Positions 51,867 to 61,822 are shown, numbered from the stretch's first letter. The stretch is DNA of 64,000 nucleotides from Agapetus fuscipes (GCA_951799405.1 OX637354.1:186001-250000), one strand, 5' to 3'. Notes: generated by a model not told the origin, from the sequence alone. Made by a program: numbers and translations.

Positions 51867-52544
51867 GCAGACTTCTACCAGACTATAACCAGCAGAATTT
51901 CTTATCAATCAAAGCCACTACTCATTGCCAATTGAAGGAATTTAAAATGGTAAAAACGCTTCAAGATTAAGGTTAATAACATCAACTAAATATCCATTCT
52001 AAATCCGGCCCTGTGTCTTAACCTTTATCGGCCCCGGTAGCCTTCGAGTGCGGTTTTTATACAACACAACTATATAGTACTCCGCATTATTTATATGTTT
52101 ATCTCCGGTCCTGTCTCGGGTCGATCCATGTTCGGAGCCGCGAGAGGGATGGGCATCTTTCAGCAAAGAACAGAGAGAGAAGAATATAGTTCATTCCTTC
52201 TGCCTGCAGTGAGAGTGTCTGGGTGATTGAAAACGCGTTATTATTTTTTACATCAATGAATTCTCTGATGAACTCTTAATGAAAGGAAGAAAATTTAATT
52301 AGATGATTTATTTGATGAGCAAAGTTTGTGGGTGAATCACACCTGATGGAACCACGACGTGGTCGCCTTAATTCTTGAGTGTGAAGAGACGTGTCTTGTC
52401 TCTTCGGCTGCATCACAAGTCGCGGGAAAAAAAACAGGGAAAAACAATTAAAAAAACATCATTCAATTGTCCTTTCTGACTAGTCCTAGACACCTATCCT
52501 TATTCCCTGATGGTTTGCGACTCTGGCAGATTTTTTTGTGGTCT
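51867..52544. other. Mostly unique, small S2 scrap
   Basis: An S2 3' scrap at 52299-52345 (GATGATTTATTTGATGAGC-like). The rest is unrecognised. Confidence 0.4.
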
Positions 52545-52795
52545 AATCTAATCTAAGTTGCAAAATATATGTAACATTACAGATTCACATTAAATGCATT
52601 TTCACTAACAGACATGCACAATTTCACGCTTAAACATGCCGCATGTAGTCCTACAATATAAAAACCCGAATCTCATATGGACAAACACCCTGCAACTCTT
52701 ACCGACCTTCCATGAAACAGGAGTGACATTGGCAAAGTGAGCCATTTTCTAAAGCATGGGTGTTCAGCCGCATACCAACCTATAAGTCAAGGAAC
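52545..52795 (-). repeat. R245 copy, full length
   Basis: CTAATCTAATCTAAGTTGC to ACCTATAAGTCAAGGAAC. Confidence 0.88.
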
Positions 52796-52938
52796 ATACA
52801 CAACAAATTACATTTGTAAAATCAACAAATAATAATATGTATAGACATAAAAAACAGAAAACAAATTCTTACTTTAAAACCGCTAGCCGCCAACATCACA
52901 GATCAACCGCGGTCAGTTTGCTCAAATGCTTATACATA

Positions 52939-53057
52939 GTCAACGACGTTAGCCATGTTGAAAGCACCGGTTCCCATAGATCACCGAAGTTAAGCAACAT
53001 TGGGCGCGGACAGTACTTGGATGGGTGACCGCTCAGGTACACCGCGTGTCGTTGGCA
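52939..53057 (+). rRNA. 5S rRNA-like sequence, probably a pseudogene or SINE head
   Basis: 119 bp matching eukaryotic 5S rRNA along its whole length. Landmarks are CATGTTGAAAGCACCGG, GATCACCGAAGTTAAGCAAC (internal control region box A), AGTACTTGGATGGGTGACC (box C) and a terminal GTTGGCAT. The substitutions at GGGCGCGGACAG and the 5' end suggest drift. There is no T-run terminator. The sequence runs straight into an S2 SINE head 5 bp later. It is a single copy in the window. Confidence 0.85.
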
Positions 53058-53061
53058 TCTT

Positions 53062-53345
53062 GGACCGGTCCGTAGTCCGTAGTGGCAACACTTCGGACTC
53101 GTAAATGGAAGGTTGTGGATTCGGATCCCGGCGGAGCACAAAAATATACCATTTATATTTCGAATGTGCTCTTCGCTGAGTTGAAAAATTCATAAACCTT
53201 TACCAAAGACCGGTCACTGAAAGGTCCATCCAACCTTACAATAACTGGGTCTTCCTTGAGAATTGTCGCTTTCTACAGCGACGACCAAGCTCGCAGAGGG
53301 CTCTTGAGGTGTGATACACACAAAAACAGCGCTCACCAAATAAAT
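53062..53345 (+). repeat. S2 SINE, full length, downstream of 5S
   Basis: GGACCGGTCCGTAGTCCG head to CCAAATAAATCATCCTAAT, followed by (ATT)n to about 53375. Confidence 0.9.
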
Positions 53346-53375
53346 CATCCTAATATTATTATTATTATTATTATC

Positions 53376-53652
53376 TAGAAACAACACTCAATATCCTTTC
53401 AACCTCTTGCACGTGGTGGAGTCAATCTTGGCTCCATCACAATTCACCCTGGTCAGTGGAATGTGCAGGGACAGAAAGAGTGAAGAATATGTATGAAAAG
53501 AGTGATGAAATTTGAGGCAATGAAAGAAGTTGTCAAAGACGAAAAAAGAATGAGTTACAAGAGTTTATGGCCATCTTTTATTTTTTTACACCTTTTTGTC
53601 ACATCCATTTATAATCAAGCCTGCAAAAATCAATTTTCATAATATTTAAATG
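53376..53652. other. No feature recognised
   Basis: Unique spacer. Confidence 0.35.
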
Positions 53653-53936
53653 TCCAGTCGATAGCTCATTTGGCAGAATGCTGGCATTCCATGTCGAGAG
53701 CTCGGGTTCGAATCCCACCGACGCGAGGGTGTCAGAAATGATTTACGGTTTCGTGGTTATTTCAACCCCAAAATACAATACCGGTCAGTTTTACTCAGCC
53801 TTTACAATAAATTTAAGCCCCCAGTGGTTGGCATAAGACCGGCTCCCTAACCTGTAAAAATAAATAGTTTCCACTCGCTAAATGCGACTCCTTCGGAGAG
53901 AACACGACCGAAGTTACATTATATGTGTAGTTTTAG
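53653..53936 (+). repeat. S1 SINE
   Basis: AGTCGATAGCTCATTTGGC head, GGTTCGAATCCC, to ATTATATGTGTAGTTTTAGG. An internal deletion removes part of the body. Confidence 0.88.
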
Positions 53937-54285
53937 GTTTCATGGTAGCAAAGTAAACACGCGTTGAAACATTTTTAGATCGAATGATGTTTAGAAAATT
54001 TCTAAAATCGACATTCACTTTACCTGGCCAACCTGGGTTCCCCGAATAACGGATTTGTAATAATAATTTTGAAAAAACAACCCCAAAAGCTTGGCGTTCG
54101 ATTTTGTTCCTGGAAAGCTTGTTCATGCAGGCAGGGAAGGTAAGAAGGCTTCTATTGTTGTCAAGGATTATTGTCCAGTGGATTCTAAAGAAATATCTCT
54201 GAGGGTTTAAAACAAAAAATACAGATAACATAAAAGATAAACATTCGACCATGCAAGGTGAATTATTGGAATACAAAATGGTCGT
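53937..54285. other. No feature recognised
   Basis: Unique. The minus-strand open frame of 120 codons has no recognisable domain. Confidence 0.35.
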
Positions 54286-54655
54286 AACTGTAACTGTTAC
54301 TCTGTCGCCATTCCGCTAGGGGTGTCTATCAGTGGCGAAGGTTGCCATACAAGCCGATTCCCATCGGTTTCCCGTTTAAAATGAGGCAAAAATGATAATA
54401 AAGTAGACTGCATGGTTTCAATTGGGGAAAAATACGTATCGTTTATTTGGTTTTAAATGTATTTTTTTACTTTGTACCTATATTTTTTAACTACTTTGTT
54501 ACATCATTTTAAAAGGGAAGCCGATGGGAACCGGCTTGTATGGCACCCTTCGCCACTGGTGTCTATAACCTCTGCGGAGCTGCCTGCATTTCTTCCTTTA
54601 CTTACATACCTCTTTCAATTCATTCATATCCATCACCTTTTTCATACAGGGATTA
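54286..54655 (-). repeat. LJ LINE 3' tail split by a hAT MITE
   Basis: CTGTCGCCATTCCGCTAGGG (54302) then, after the MITE, ACCTCTGCGGAGCTGCC to CATCACCTTTTTCATAC. Confidence 0.8.
54330..54558. mobile_element. hAT MITE, 229 bp
   Basis: Terminal inverted repeats of about 50 bp (CAGTGGCGAAGG...). An exact 8-bp duplication GTGTCTAT lies at 54322-54329 and 54559-54566. It is inserted in an LJ tail whose empty form is seen elsewhere. Confidence 0.92.
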
Positions 54656-54689
54656 ATAAAGAGTGGGATATACAAGTGCATGTATACTA

Positions 54690-54808
54690 AGAAAAAATAT
54701 AAAAAGGTGATGGATATGAATGAATTGAAAGAGATGTGTGAGGATATGAAAAAATGGAGGCAGCTCTGCCGAGGCTTAAGCCACCACTAGCTGCAGTTAC
54801 AGTAACGC
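54690..54808 (+). repeat. LJ LINE 3' tail, plus strand
   Basis: AAAAGGTGATGGATATGAATG to ACTAGCTGCAGTTACAG, head to head with the minus-strand copy at 54286-54655. Confidence 0.75.
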
Positions 54809-54868
54809 CCGTCCTTGAAACAGGAGTGGCATTGGTGGTCTGCCACATACCAACCTATGAGTTTATGA
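54809..54868 (-). repeat. R245 head fragment
   Basis: CCGTCCTTGAAACAGGAGTGG to ATACCAACCTATGAG. Confidence 0.6.
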
Positions 54869-55339
54869 ACAAAAAATATTATTGAATTCGTACATTTAAC
54901 TATTTATAAAGAAAAATATGAGAAATCTTTGAAATAAAAAAAAATGTGATTTAAGTGACCTTGCAGTGACAGTTTACGAAACGGCGCTCTACAAATCATC
55001 ATCATCATCACATTCACATTAAGTTATTATTATCATGTTGGTACAACGTGTCGCCTTTTAATTCATACAATAAATAAAATTACAGAGTTCGATCCAAATA
55101 AGAGAGAGAACCGGTTCCCATAAAGGGTAATAGCTGACATTTTGTTTCCGGTTTTTATTTTGGACTTATCTCTCCGTAATGAGGACAACACACAAACATC
55201 AAGACCAGATTTCATATTTGCTTTAATTATGGACGATTAATTAAAGTTGCAAATATGTGAGATAGCGTCCCATATATGTGAGCTTTTATAGCATAGCAGA
55301 CTTCTTACCATTTCAAATTTCGTTTACTTTTAAGTATTA
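54869..55339. other. No feature recognised
   Basis: Unique AT-rich spacer with a short (CAT)n run at about 55000. Confidence 0.35.
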
Positions 55340-55545
55340 CCTTGACGTGAAGGTTGGTAAGACGCTGACCACCCATACTGAAAAATACTCCACCTTGCCA
55401 ATATCACTCCTGTTTCAGGGAAGGTCGGCAGAAGTTGCAGCGTTTATGTTCATTTAAGGTTTTGATTTTAATTTGTTCCATGTACCTGCTTGTGGACATG
55501 CATTAAAATATATGAACCTTGTATCTTAGTCGATATGTACATTTG
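55340..55545 (+). repeat. R245 copy, internally deleted
   Basis: CCTTGACGTGAAGGTTGG to CCTTGTATCTTAGTCG. Confidence 0.75.
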
Positions 55546-55639
55546 CAAACACACCTTTAGCCACGGTATTTTCAACGTTAGCATAGCGACTTTATACTGA
55601 ATAGAAAATGAAGCACTTATGTAAATCGTGAGGGTCTAA

Positions 55640-55885
55640 TGTAATCTATGTTGCAAATACATGTAACATTAAAGATTCGCATTATATGCATTTTCACAAG
55701 CAGACGCGTTAAGTTCGCGTTAAAACATGCCACATGTGGACATACAATATAAAAACCCGAATCTCAAATGAACATACACCCTGCAACTCCTGCCGACCTT
55801 CCCTGAAACAGGGGTAACATTGGCAAAGTGAACCATTTTCTACAGCATGGGTGGTCAGCTGCATACCAACCTATAAGTCAAGAAA
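55640..55885 (-). repeat. R245 copy, full length
   Basis: TAATCTATGTTGCAAATAC to CCTATAAGTCAAGAAAC. Confidence 0.88.
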
Positions 55886-55887
55886 CA

Positions 55888-56090
55888 TATCTATAATCTA
55901 AGCTGCAAGGATATGTTAACATTTAAGGCTCATATGAAATGCATCCTACAGACAGGCACATGTAGGTTCGCGCCTACACATTCTGCATGTGTGCATACAA
56001 ATAAAGAAAACCTCACATGGTATTGGCAAAAGTGAACCGATTTTTACAGCACGGGTGGTCAGCCTCGTACCAACCTATCAGTCAAGGAAC
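55888..56090 (-). repeat. R245 copy, internally deleted
   Basis: TCTATAATCTAAGCTGC to CCTATCAGTCAAGG. About 45 bp around the usual CCTGCAACT block are missing. Confidence 0.82.
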
Positions 56091-56255
56091 CTATAAGTCA
56101 AGAAACATACATACAAATAAAATCCAAACCCATAATTATCATAAACCCTACAACTTTTGCCAACCTTACATGACACAGGGGTGGCATTGGCAAAGTGAAC
56201 CATTTTTTACAGTATGGGTGGTCAGCCTCACACCAACCTATAAGTCAAGGAAGTA
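56091..56255 (-). repeat. R245 copy, 3' truncated
   Basis: ACATACAAATAAAATCC to CCTATAAGTCAAGGAAG. Third R245 in a row in the same orientation. Confidence 0.8.
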
Positions 56256-56424
56256 GGGATGGCTTAAAATTCCGTTTAAAAAAACTAACCCACGAGTCAA
56301 GGAACAGGGTGGGCAGTTTATATCCGTTTACAGCCACATAAGCTGACGTTGAAAATACCGAGTGGAATGGCAACGCAGCTAATCGCTGCCTTAGTTCTTG
56401 TTTATCTTATACGCCATTGAGAAA

Positions 56425-56640
56425 AATTTACATGAACAATGTTTGCATGTGTACTGGACCAATGTGTCTTATGAAAACAAGAAATTTAGTTAAAAAATAT
56501 TTAAAAGAACTCTCACATACTCGCATTATCGAGTTTTACGGTTTTTCTTAGCTCAGATTGTGTAGAATTTGTTTCATAAGACAACTGCATGAAAAAGTCA
56601 TATTTGACAAGATTGACGTATACGGTAAACAAGAACTGAG
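56425..56640 (+). repeat. Repeat H, copy 3
   Basis: CCAATGTGTCTTATG and AACTCTCACATACTCGC blocks, same order as copy 1. Confidence 0.6.
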
Positions 56641-57059
56641 GGAGCGTAATGTTACCGTAAAATATTAATGTATTACAAGACTAGGTTTAAATTTAAAGCA
56701 ATCAAAGTTGCACAAAAGATTTCTCAACCGCGGACAACATTCTTATATTGAACTGTCGATACAGCGGTTAACTGGCAGGTTAATTACGTTTTAAATTGCC
56801 TTTTACACTGCTAGTTATGGGGACCAAAACTCTCCTGACCTCGCATGTGCCACAAGTGTAACAAAAAAATAAATGCGGTCAAAAACGTTCAACACGCAGG
56901 TACCCCAAGGTCCTGTGCAAATATCTGACGATCTTGATTTAGCAGGTACCGGCTAGGTTTACTCAGCCATCGCGAGAATTGAGAACCAGCCCCCGGGAGC
57001 TGGTACTCAAAATCATAAATTTTAGAGATGACGGCGTTTGCAGTTATACGACTCAAATA
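56641..57059. other. Unique DNA with an S1 scrap
   Basis: 56950-57010 (GTTTACTCAGCCATCGC, CAGCCCCCGGGAGCTGG) is a decayed plus-strand S1 body. The remainder is unrecognised. Confidence 0.4.
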
Positions 57060-57522
57060 TTCCTTGACTTATAGGTTGGTATGAGGCTGACCACACTACT
57101 GTAAAAAATGTTTCACTTCGCCAATGTCATTCCAGTTCATTCCCAACAGGGGTGAAACCCCTATTCGGATGTCGTGAAGGTCGGCAAAAGTTGCAGGGTG
57201 TATGTTCATTTAAGGTTTGGTTTTAATTTTTAAGCACACATTCAGCATATGTAAGCCCGAATTTGTGCGTGTCTGTTTGTGGACATGCATTTGATTTAAT
57301 TAAATTATGCTGATTAATTTGTGAGCGCTGTTTTTTTGTGTATCACACCTCAAGAGCCTGTCATCGCTGTAGAAAAGGCCAATTATCAAGCAAGACCCAG
57401 TTGCTGTAAGGCTGGATGGACCTTTTGATGACCGGTTTTCGAGCGAAGAGCAAATTTGAAAATACAAATGGTACATTGTTGGTTTGATTTGAGTTTTGAA
57501 TGTAAATATATCTTTGCAACTT
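57060..57522 (+). repeat. R245 copy split by S2
   Basis: 57060-57297 and 57483-57522 form one R245 (TTCCTTGACTTATAGG to CTTTGCAACTTG). TTTGATTT at 57290-57297 and 57483-57490 is the 8-bp target duplication of the S2 insert. A short extra segment near 57140 is also present. Confidence 0.85.
57298..57482 (-). repeat. S2 SINE, head lost, inserted in R245
   Basis: TTATGCTGATTAATTTGTG to ATACAAATGGTACATTG. The tRNA-like head is missing, so this copy is 5' truncated. Confidence 0.82.
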
Positions 57523-57965
57523 GAAAAATCTAATAAATTCAACAAATTTCAAGTGATTGTAATAGTAAACGCATTTCAACAGATACAATGCACTTTCAGC
57601 GCTAGTAAATATTTTTCATTTGATTATACGCCGACTTGCAGGCAACATTTCAATGCTTTTTCGAGCAATGTCGCTCTGAGTGGACGCGGGTTCGATTCCT
57701 GTGTGGGCTTGCAGGTATTCCGAGCGTTATTTATTGTGCTCCCATGGCAGCGCTACACGGGCTGCGACCGTACGCTGCCCGGGCACGGTCATAGACAAAG
57801 TGACTCGGCTATTTATATTGTAAGTAGATCGACCTTGTGATAAACGTTATTGTTTGTACATAAGTACGTATTTATTTATTTGGGTGAGGTGGGGTAGTGG
57901 AGACTGATTGATTTGGCTACTGAAACACAAATAAACTAATACTAAAACCTTGACCTGTCGAAGTC
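57523..57965. other. Unique DNA with one box-B-like site
   Basis: GCGGGTTCGATTCCTGTG at about 57687 resembles a tRNA box B, but no cloverleaf could be fitted. Confidence 0.3.
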
Positions 57966-58195
57966 TTGTGATTAAACAGAAAATCACAATTTTAGTACAT
58001 CACATGACAAAACAGCACAGAAAATACAACACTATGACAAAACATCACATACCATAACGGCACATGAAACGACTTTGTCTTGTGATATTTTGTCATTGTG
58101 ATGTACTGTTATTGTGATGTTCTGCCGTGTGTCATTATGTCATGTGTTGTTATGTCAAATATCGTTTTGTCACTATGTTGTTCTAACCTCTCACC
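57966..58195. mobile_element. Foldback-like element F, copy 5, both arms
   Basis: The left arm has TCACATGACAAAACAGCAC-type units. The right arm has reversed units (TTGTCATTGTGATGTAC) ending in CACTATGTTGTTCTAACC. Confidence 0.6.
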
Positions 58196-58261
58196 GTTTT
58201 TTTAACGTTTTCTTCTCACCCTCGCACATGGCACGAGCACTGTGTTCATACTACTGAGCCA

Positions 58262-58395
58262 TCACAAGAAGCTACAATTACAGAAGTGAGCAGGGCTCCG
58301 AATAAATCACCCACAGAGGAGAGGAAACGTCAGCTGAAAGTCTTCAAGAAGTATCAAGAAAAAGAAAAAAGAAGCAAAAACTATGGACCACGGAC
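58262..58395 (+). repeat. Repeat E, copy 3
   Basis: GAATAAATCACCCACAGAGG to CAAAAACTATGGACCACGG. Confidence 0.6.
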
Positions 58396-58504
58396 TAAAA
58401 TCAAGAACTTGATTGTTTGCAAAGAGGGCTAGCGAAGACAATTTCTCCAAGGGATGTCTCATGCAATCTCGTTTACTTTCCACAGTCAAAACATCATCAA
58501 AGAC

Positions 58505-58735
58505 CAGACCGGTCTGCAGTCTAGCGGCTTACTCTACGGGCTTGTAACTTCAAGGTCGTGGGCTCGATTCCCGGCGGAGCGCAAAAAAGAATTTGAAAGT
58601 TAGTACTTAATTTGTCAGTTAAGGCACATACAGCCTTATAGCAACTGGCTCTTTCTTGTGTTAATGAAAGATTCCACAGCGACGACTCGGCTCTTGAGGT
58701 GAGATTCACACAAAAACCACGCTCACTCAAAATTT
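58505..58735 (+). repeat. S2 SINE, diverged
   Basis: GACCGGTCTGCAGTCTAGCGG head, GGCTCGATTCCCGGC box B, to AAAACCACGCTCACTC. Confidence 0.8.
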
Positions 58736-58971
58736 TATCTTTATTTACTTTAAGCCCTGATCCTGTTGATCCTGCTTGCCCTAGCTCACTCTACGTTTTA
58801 TATACCGGACACACAGCCTACCTGACGTACTCGTGCACCGCATAGCGCGCAGTTTAGCTCGGGAGTGGCAAATCCGATAGCGACATGCGGCAAGTGGAAT
58901 AATCGACACTCTATTGCTCGAGAGGCGACCAACACCTACGCTTGCAGCCCACGTGGAGAGGAGGATAGGTT
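58736..58971. other. GC-richer unique stretch
   Basis: No recognised feature; noted for its composition only. Confidence 0.3.
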
Positions 58972-59110
58972 ACAACGGCACAGTGACAAAACGACACATG
59001 ACAGAACGACACAATGACAGTACATCACATGACAAAACAAACAAACATTTAATTTGCTTCCACACGCCATATGCGACTCCCTCGTGAATAACACGGGAAG
59101 CTTCGGATAT
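58972..59110 (+). mobile_element. Foldback F fragment followed by S1 scrap
   Basis: GGTTACAACGGCACAGTGAC with four F units to about 59037, then an S1 tail scrap (CCATATGCGACTCCCTCG). Confidence 0.5.
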
Positions 59111-59130
59111 TAATGTAAAATAAGTACCTA

Positions 59131-59333
59131 AATGAAAATAACCTTTGTTTTATTCTACTATTCTTTTTATTTAAATTTGTTAATGCTTTATATAGCCTCG
59201 CACTATTTTTAAGACTTAGTTACTCTGAAGATGGCCTAGAGGCCAAAACCGGTCAACTCGTTGATTTTGGTTTGTTTTTGTAACAAATTTAAATAAAAAT
59301 AATAGTAGTGTAAAACAAAGGTTATTTTCATTT
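59131..59333 (+). mobile_element. Hairpin element with hammerhead-like core
   Basis: Arms 59131-59191 and 59277-59333 (AATGAAAATAACCTTTG at the outside, ATTTAAATTTGTTA inside) surround CTGAAGAT (59225-59232), a GGCC/GGCC stem and AAAACCGGTC. The GAAA of the core reads CAAAA here, so it is probably inactive. Confidence 0.6.
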
Positions 59334-59404
59334 TTTTTAAATTAAAATGGAGTTCTACAAAGTTACCGCTGAAATTTTTTAAAAATTCATGGATATTCTC
59401 TTAT

Positions 59405-59709
59405 AAAACGCAACTAAGCTACACATATAGATTATCATTTTGCCGCGTTATCCCCAATGGGTTTGTCGAATGGAATATTTTTATTTTTACAGATAAGGGA
59501 GCAGGGCCTTACGTCAACAACGTCAGTTGAAGTGGGGGTTTCCAAGCTCCCGAGGGGGGCGGTACTCATTTCTTGTGAAGACAGATATTTTTTTGGTGTT
59601 TGAAATAAACACCAAAATGGGAAATCATTTCTGACACCCTCGGTGGGATTCAAACCAGAGTGCACGGCATGGAATGCAAGCACTCTACCAACTGAGCTAT
59701 CGACCGGAC
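59405..59709 (-). repeat. S1 SINE joined to S2, variant composite
   Basis: S1 from ACGCAACTAAGCTACAC to GAGCTATCGACCGGAC, running on through TTTTTT into S2. Confidence 0.85.
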
Positions 59710-59925
59710 TTTTTTCGAGCTTGGTCGTCGCTACAAAGCGCCAATTCTTAAGAAAGACCCAGTTGCTGTAAGGCTGGATGGACCCATTGATGACCGGTCT
59801 TTGGTAAAGTCTTATGAATTTTTCAACCCAGCGAGGGCAAATATAAATGGTTTTTGTACTCCGCCGGGATTCGAACTCTTCAACCTTCTATTTATGAGTC
59901 AAAAGTGTTACCACTGGACTTTTTC
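59710..59925 (-). repeat. S2 SINE part of the variant composite
   Basis: CGAGCTTGGTCGTCGCTAC to GTGTTACCACTGGAC. Part of the head is lost. Confidence 0.8.
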
Positions 59926-59927
59926 TC

Positions 59928-60070
59928 CCTCCACAAACCCACGCCCTGTATATCCATCCCATCCGGGGATGTGTCACAGGACTTGCAGCAGAAATAGAGT
60001 GAGATGCAAGCGGCAGAAGGCCCTCCCGTGATGCTGCACTGTCTCAAGTAGTACACAAAGCAAGGGGGGC
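59928..60070 (-). repeat. Repeat I, copy 3
   Basis: CCACGCCCTGTATATCC to GCACTGTCTCAAGTAG, reverse of copies 1 and 2. Confidence 0.6.
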
Positions 60071-60171
60071 TCAGGAAACACGGAAAGTAATGGCCAAGTG
60101 CAAGAATTTACGGACAAGTCATGAAAACATTTATTAATTACTATTTAATATTCAATCGTTTTGTAAATTAC

Positions 60172-60406
60172 CTGAGTAGCACCATGCAGGCCAGACCACC
60201 GGCGCCTCCGCGTCCACGTCTCTCATGCTGAGGGCGTCCCGCAGGGGGCGCAGGCCTCCCCCTGACGTCACTCTCAGGGGGCGCAGACCTCCCCCTGACG
60301 TCACGCCGACCCCCCTCACTCCCACACCCCTCCCACCTCCACCATCCAACAGGGAGGCGGCCACAGTAGCGACCGGGGGGAGAACACGAAGATGCAAGAG
60401 CGATTC
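60172..60406 (-). CDS. SAM-domain protein gene, exon 1 of the visible part
   Basis: A 235-bp exon: acceptor TTTCTATCAG, 78 codons from GAA TCG CTC, then one base before donor CAG|GTAATT (phase 1). The leftover G plus GA of the exon at 13633 makes Gly, which links the two. The peptide has a Gly/Val-rich stretch, two tandem VTSGGGLRPLR units (33-bp DNA repeats, each with a TGACGTCA palindrome), then ALSMRDVDAEAPVVWPAWCYS. WPAW-x-Y is reminiscent of the short WPAWVY motif of Engrailed proteins, but that is too short for a claim. GC-rich, as are exons 2-5. The acceptor is weak, so confidence is lower. Confidence 0.62.
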
Positions 60407-61129
60407 CTGATAGAAACCGAATCAGCAATCAATGACAAATCGAGACGCAGCCACACAGGAGCAGATTTTCATCAAAAACACTTGCAACACTGAGCAGAAT
60501 ATAACACAATCAATCAACACTTCGTTATCTCCAATAAGTGAATGTGCCACAGAGAAAAAAATACACCACAATTGAATTAGTAGTTATTCTGGATGATCTC
60601 TAACTCAATTAATTGCTATCAAGAAATTCTATCACAGTATCTGAAGCTCGTTTTTTTTTAAAGTAACGCAGAAAAAATTCTGCAACTAATACTTGTAACA
60701 CATGAGTTAGTTAACTCTTTCAGATGTTATTTGGAAACATTGATGGTTCAAGTATTTTTGCACTGACTTTTTAATGCACTTTAAGAATATTTTATCACTT
60801 GGTTTAGCACCTTCACTTTCACTGTTTAAGTTAGTATAATGTATCACTGATTTCGTGGAAATATTTGTATTTGATTAATTTAAGTACAGTTAATAAAATA
60901 AAGGTTTATTAGGATCACAGTAACTTTGGAAGGCTTTTGTTACGGACGGATAATTTTCTCATTTTTCACTTTTTTCTCTCACCGTTATATTTTAGTTCGA
61001 TACGCTAAAAATTAAACATCTATAAAAATTAAAAATATGTTTTTTTTACTGCTCTGAATCGATTGTTTTTCAACTAATTGAAAAATTTAATAAATTAAGC
61101 ATTTTAATATACAAAATTTTTAGTAAATT
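60407..61129. other. No feature recognised
   Basis: AT-rich unique DNA upstream of the first visible exon. Confidence 0.4.
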
Positions 61130-61375
61130 CCTATTGGTAGGTATGTATTAGGCTGACCATCCATACTGTAAAAATGGTTCACTTTTACAATGTCAATCCT
61201 ATTTCAGGGAAGGTAGGCAAAAGTTGCAGGATTTATGCTCATTTCAAGTCTGGATTTTAACTTGTAAGTAAGAACGAAGCGTGAACTTACACGGGTCTGC
61301 TTGTGGGCATGCATTTAATATGAATTTTCAATGTTAATGTTTATTTGAGACTAAGTTTATCGATGTATAATATTA
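61130..61375 (+). repeat. R245 copy, full length
   Basis: CCTATTGGTAGGTATGTATT to GAGACTAAGTTTATCG. Confidence 0.82.
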
Positions 61376-61379
61376 ATAA

Positions 61380-61490
61380 TAATCTAAGTTGGAAGGATAT
61401 GTTCATTTAAAGTTCTCAAATGCATGCCCACAAACAAACACGAGTAGTTGGCGCTTACAAATGCTGAATGTTTACTTACAAATAAAATAA
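61380..61490 (-). repeat. R245 copy, 5' truncated
   Basis: AATCTAAGTTGGAAGG to TTACTTACAAATAAAATAA. Tail to tail with the preceding copy. Confidence 0.8.
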
Positions 61491-61574
61491 AATGAAAATA
61501 GGTACATAAAACAAATGTATAGTTTTTTCAATTTACTAAAATAGCAGAATTTCAATTTCCGGGAAGGTTTTTTT

Positions 61575-61822
61575 CCTTGACTTATAGGTTGGTATGAGGC
61601 TGACCACCCATACTGTAAAAAATGGTTCACTTTGCCAATGTCACCCCTGTTTCAGGGAAGGTCGGCAAAAGTTGTGGGGCTTATGTTCATTTGAGGTTTG
61701 GATTTTATTTGTAAGTACACATTCAGCATTTGTAAGCGCGAACTACACTTGTTGGTTTGTGGGCATACATCTGAGAGCTTTAAATGAATATATCTTTGCA
61801 ACTTAGATTATAGATTATAGAT
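61575..61822 (+). repeat. R245 copy, full length
   Basis: CCTTGACTTATAGGTTGG to TAGATTATAGATTATAG, with the intact 70-codon frame. Confidence 0.92.

Larger units (their letters stand above)
13634..60171 (-). other. Proposed giant intron of the SAM-domain gene
   Basis: Bounded by donor CAG|GTAATT (60171) and acceptor TTGTTGTTGTAG (13634). The phases match. It contains the Penelope array, the hAT element, most SINEs and the 5S-like sequence. No further exon with a matching frame was recognised, but small exons could be missed. Confidence 0.6.

Noticed and set aside
52837..53028. Plus-strand ORF containing HVESTGSHRSPKLSNIG
   Set aside because: This is translation of the 5S rRNA-like sequence, a well-known spurious peptide.
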